The notes under the pieces were generated by a model. It did not search any database, was not told the DNA's origin, and was given only the letters and a program-made list of their open reading frames with translations. The position numbers and the translations under genes are program-made. A stretch of 8,175 nt of DNA, from NCBI GenBank assembly GCA_913044085.1, contig CAJWNW010000067.1, positions 1 to 8,175 on the forward strand, in the 5' to 3' direction. This stretch comes from an uncultured Flavobacteriaceae bacterium (lineage in GTDB: Bacteria > Bacteroidota > Bacteroidia > Flavobacteriales > Flavobacteriaceae). Of this stretch, positions 6,372 to 8,175 are shown piece after piece; the stretch's first letter is position 1; each line of letters opens with the position of its first letter.

Positions 6372-7376
6372 TTAATTCACGCTAGGACACTCACAATCGT
6401 ATTTTTCCCTGCGGCATCCAAAATTAAACCCAAGTGTCAACTGGTGGTACCCCCCATTATCCAGTACAATAGAATTAGATTGGTAAGAATAGGTGTATGC
6501 AAACATGAAATTATTGTATTCAACTCCAACTAGGGGTGTAAAATACTGTAGTTTTTGACTGCTAATAGAATTGCCGTCTGTATAATCAGCCCCGTCAAAA
6601 CTTCTCCTGTAAGAAATCCCAGCATATAACCTTCCAAAGTCAAAGCTGCGGTAGACTTTAAAGTTGAAATCCATAAAAGATTCATTTGTAGCCGCCTTGT
6701 ATGAAAAAAGAACAGAGGGTTCATAACTCCAATCACTGCCAAACTTAGAAAAAACGTTTCCCGCAGAAAAGAGGTAATTTGTTAAATTGTTGAAAGTAAC
6801 ACCCTGCGCATTGATATTCACCCCTTCATTTTTTAAAAGGTTTTTAATAGTGGCATGGGCATAAAAATTTATAAAGTGATAAGAAAATCCGAAATCAACA
6901 TTCAACTCAGTGGCACTTTGCTCAATTCCAGCAATGATGGGGTCAAATTCAATAAATGCTGTTTCATCTAGTTTATATTGTATTATTCCTGCGCTCAGCC
7001 CAAAAGACAACATATTTAAATCGATTGTATTTCTAGAAAACATCAAATGATGAGCATAAGTCAAATAGGCCCCATTTTGGGAGTGGTATCCATTTTGATC
7101 ATTGTAAACAATGGCTCCAATCGCTGATTGCGAATCTCCAACACGACCATTCACACTAAACGTTTGCAGGCTTGGCGCGTTTTCCTGGTCCATCCATTGT
7201 TGTCTCACTGTAAGACGTGCTTTATTACAATTGGCAACCCCCGCCATTGAAGGGTGTATCAAGTAGTAATTATCAGTTAGATAATCGGAGTAAATTGGTA
7301 GGCCTTCTTGTGCCATAAGCCCACAAAAAGGGAAAAACACGAATAATAAGAAGATGTTTTTTTTGGTTAATTTCAT
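6372..7376 (-). CDS. Type IX secretion system membrane protein, PorP/SprF family
   Basis: PorP/SprF proteins are outer-membrane barrel components of the T9SS. SprF-type members are usually encoded beside a large type B substrate and help secrete it or hold it at the surface. This 334-aa protein has a signal peptide (hydrophobic IFLLFVFFPFCGL, cleavage near MAQ 21-23). The family N-terminal signature follows: PIYSDYLTDNYYLIHPSMAG, then ANCNKARLTVRQQW and APSLQTFSVNGRVG. IGAIVYNDQNGYHSQNG, LSFGLSAGIIQYKLDE, DPIIAGIE and FYAHATIKNLL are also characteristic, as is the Cys-containing end FGCRREKYDCECP. An upstream in-frame ATG at 7502 exists but lies inside the preceding gene; the ATG at 7376 starts a proper signal peptide, with AGGA at 7382-7385. 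The stop of the upstream T9SS substrate is 7 nt away, so the two form one operon and are likely partners. Family placement is strong; a specific symbol such as sprF would be over-precise. Confidence 0.94.
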   Translation of the reverse strand: MKLTKKNIFLLFVFFPFCGLMAQEGLPIYSDYLTDNYYLIHPSMAGVANCNKARLTVRQQWMDQENAPSLQTFSVNGRVGDSQSAIGAIVYNDQNGYHSQNGAYLTYAHHLMFSRNTIDLNMLSFGLSAGIIQYKLDETAFIEFDPIIAGIEQSATELNVDFGFSYHFINFYAHATIKNLLKNEGVNINAQGVTFNNLTNYLFSAGNVFSKFGSDWSYEPSVLFSYKAATNESFMDFNFKVYRSFDFGRLYAGISYRRSFDGADYTDGNSISSQKLQYFTPLVGVEYNNFMFAYTYSYQSNSIVLDNGGYHQLTLGFNFGCRREKYDCECPSVN

Positions 7377-7381
7377 TTTAA

Positions 7382-7385
7382 TCCT
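7382..7385 (-). promoter_or_regulatory. Ribosome binding site overlapping the upstream stop codon
   Basis: On the minus strand the junction reads TAGGATTAAAATG: the TAG stop of the T9SS substrate (7386-7384) is part of an AGGA (7385-7382) located 5 nt before the ATG of the PorP/SprF gene. This supports the 7376 start over the far upstream ATG and suggests translational coupling. Shine-Dalgarno-like sites are weak or absent at the other starts in this window. Confidence 0.5.
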
Positions 7386-8175
7386 ATCTTTTAAGAGTAA
7401 AGTGGGCTTTAAATTGCTTAAGTTTATCTGAGCCATGAGCTTGGTATTCCACTGAAAACCAATAATCGTTACTAGGCATTGGAGTGCCATTAAAAGTACC
7501 ATCCCAGCCTTCAGTACTAGGGCGTAATTCTTTCAGCAATTTCCCGTATCTGTCAAATATATAAATTTTTGCGTTACTCTCGAGCTTTAAACTGCTAATA
7601 TTCCACGTATCGTGGTAGCCATCGCCATTGGGTGTGAAAAAAGGAGGGTAATCTAAAACTATTAAAGAATAGTAGTCTTCACCATAACAATTTATATCAC
7701 GGACACTAACTATGTGCTCTCCTGGTCTTACCCCAACAAAGGTACTGCTGGCTTGCCAGGGGCCATTGTTTAAACTGAACTCATAAACTCCTATCCCATT
7801 AGCTTCTGCTACAATCACATGGGTGTCCGCAAAAGGTTCTGAAGACACCGTTGCATTAAGAATTGGAGGATCTACATCCAATATCGAAACAACTTGCATT
7901 TGTGTGCTTGAGTTCCCATTTGAATCCGTGTAAGTCCAGCTAATGGTAGTGGATGTCGTAATTGGTAATGTTGTCGTGGTTATACCTGTGATTATTCCAT
8001 CACAACTGTCCGTCGCTGTAGGCGGAGTGAGTGCTGTTAATTCACACTGTGCTACTAGTGGTGGTAGTGAAGCTAAATCTGTTAACGGAGAATCTGTGTC
8101 CTGTATTAAAACAGCTTGCGTTTGTGTGCTTGAGTTCCCATTTGAATCCGTGTAAGTCCAGCTAATGGTAGTGGA
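7384..8175 (-). CDS. Repeat-containing surface protein with T9SS type B (CHU_C) sorting domain, 3' fragment
   Basis: The frame is open from the window edge to TAG at 7386-7384, giving the last 263 residues of a probably much larger secreted protein. The apparent ATG at 7899 is internal, because the same repeat sequence continues upstream. The visible part begins inside a HYR/Ig-like repeat: SWTYTDSNGNSSTQTQ, then VAQCELTALTPPTATDSCDG, then a second SWTYTDSNGNSSTQ 74 residues later. The two Cys in the unit could form a disulfide. A degenerate domain follows (VYEFSLNNGPW, PGEHIVSVRDINCYG). The last 85 residues (about 179-263; 7387-7641) are a CHU_C / gliding-motility-associated C-terminal domain: FFTPNGDGYHDTW, IYIFDRYGKLLKEL, GWDGTFNGTPMPSNDYWFSV, and end FKAHFTLKR. 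This domain directs export through the T9SS. The downstream PorP/SprF gene is the likely dedicated partner. Adhesin or motility roles are possible but not shown. Confidence 0.92.
   Translation of the reverse strand, partial: STTISWTYTDSNGNSSTQTQAVLIQDTDSPLTDLASLPPLVAQCELTALTPPTATDSCDGIITGITTTTLPITTSTTISWTYTDSNGNSSTQMQVVSILDVDPPILNATVSSEPFADTHVIVAEANGIGVYEFSLNNGPWQASSTFVGVRPGEHIVSVRDINCYGEDYYSLIVLDYPPFFTPNGDGYHDTWNISSLKLESNAKIYIFDRYGKLLKELRPSTEGWDGTFNGTPMPSNDYWFSVEYQAHGSDKLKQFKAHFTLKR
7899..7953 (-). repeat. 55-bp perfect direct repeat, copy 1
   Basis: This stretch is identical base for base to 8121-8175, at an offset of 222 bp (exactly 74 codons). With one mismatch (7898 versus 8120) it extends to 7894. 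It encodes the STTISWTYTDSNGNSSTQ part of the HYR-like repeat. Beyond it on the low-coordinate side the sequences diverge. Confidence 0.93.
8121..8175 (-). repeat. 55-bp perfect direct repeat, copy 2 (cut by window edge)
   Basis: This is the second copy of the repeat at 7899-7953, in the same frame. Identity runs right up to the last base of the window, so the true length of the identity, and the number of further copies, cannot be seen here. Confidence 0.93.

Noticed and set aside
6333..6533. 66-aa plus-strand frame after murI
   Set aside because: It overlaps the end of murI and the strongly supported PorP/SprF gene on the other strand, and has no family resemblance.
7943..8155. 70-aa plus-strand frame with a Val-rich start
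   Set aside because: It is the complement of the Thr-rich HYR repeats (ACN read backwards gives GTN-type codons), so it is a shadow.
7899..8175. CRISPR array or mobile-element ends suggested by the repeated 55-bp block
   Set aside because: Only two copies are seen, they are in frame at exactly 74 codons, and they encode a known surface-domain motif. There are no spacers of regular size, terminal inverted repeats or transposase.

Overview
The window is an AT-rich bacterial segment that reads as Flavobacteriia (Bacteroidota). The strongest lineage markers are on the minus strand: a PorP/SprF-family protein of the type IX secretion system (T9SS), paired with a large surface protein that ends in a CHU_C / gliding-motility type C-terminal sorting domain. 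A DUF6089-like protein, uppS, bamA, two OmpH genes and murI in that order also match the conserved flavobacterial cell-envelope cluster. No genus can be named from the sequence alone.

Left block, plus strand, positions 1-6366. A 5'-truncated outer-membrane beta-barrel-like gene is followed after 1 nt by uppS (undecaprenyl diphosphate synthase). uppS overlaps bamA (outer-membrane insertase), most likely by 17 nt from a GTG start. A 101-nt AT-rich gap then precedes two consecutive Skp/OmpH periplasmic chaperone genes, 20 nt apart. A clear hairpin terminator at 5544-5578 closes this group. murI (glutamate racemase) follows at once, with a candidate -7 promoter element embedded in the terminator's T-rich tail. 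The genes together supply the lipid carrier for wall and glycan synthesis (UppS), D-glutamate for peptidoglycan (MurI), and chaperoning plus insertion of outer-membrane proteins (OmpH/Skp and BamA).

Right block, minus strand, positions 6372-8175. It is convergent to murI, with only 5 nt between stop codons. Reading leftwards, a 3' fragment of a repeat-containing T9SS type B substrate is followed after 7 nt by the PorP/SprF-like gene. The substrate has HYR/Ig-like repeats of 74 residues, and the frame stays open to the window edge. A 55-bp stretch of perfect DNA identity recurs at a 222-bp interval.

I found no evidence for a new multi-gene system. The points most worth a second look are the three-fold charged repeat tail on the first OmpH protein, the near-identical DNA repeats in the T9SS substrate, the non-ATG overlapping start of bamA, and the fused terminator/promoter arrangement before murI. 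No tRNA, rRNA, CRISPR array, insertion sequence or integrase gene was seen, and no gene-free stretch exceeds about 100 nt.
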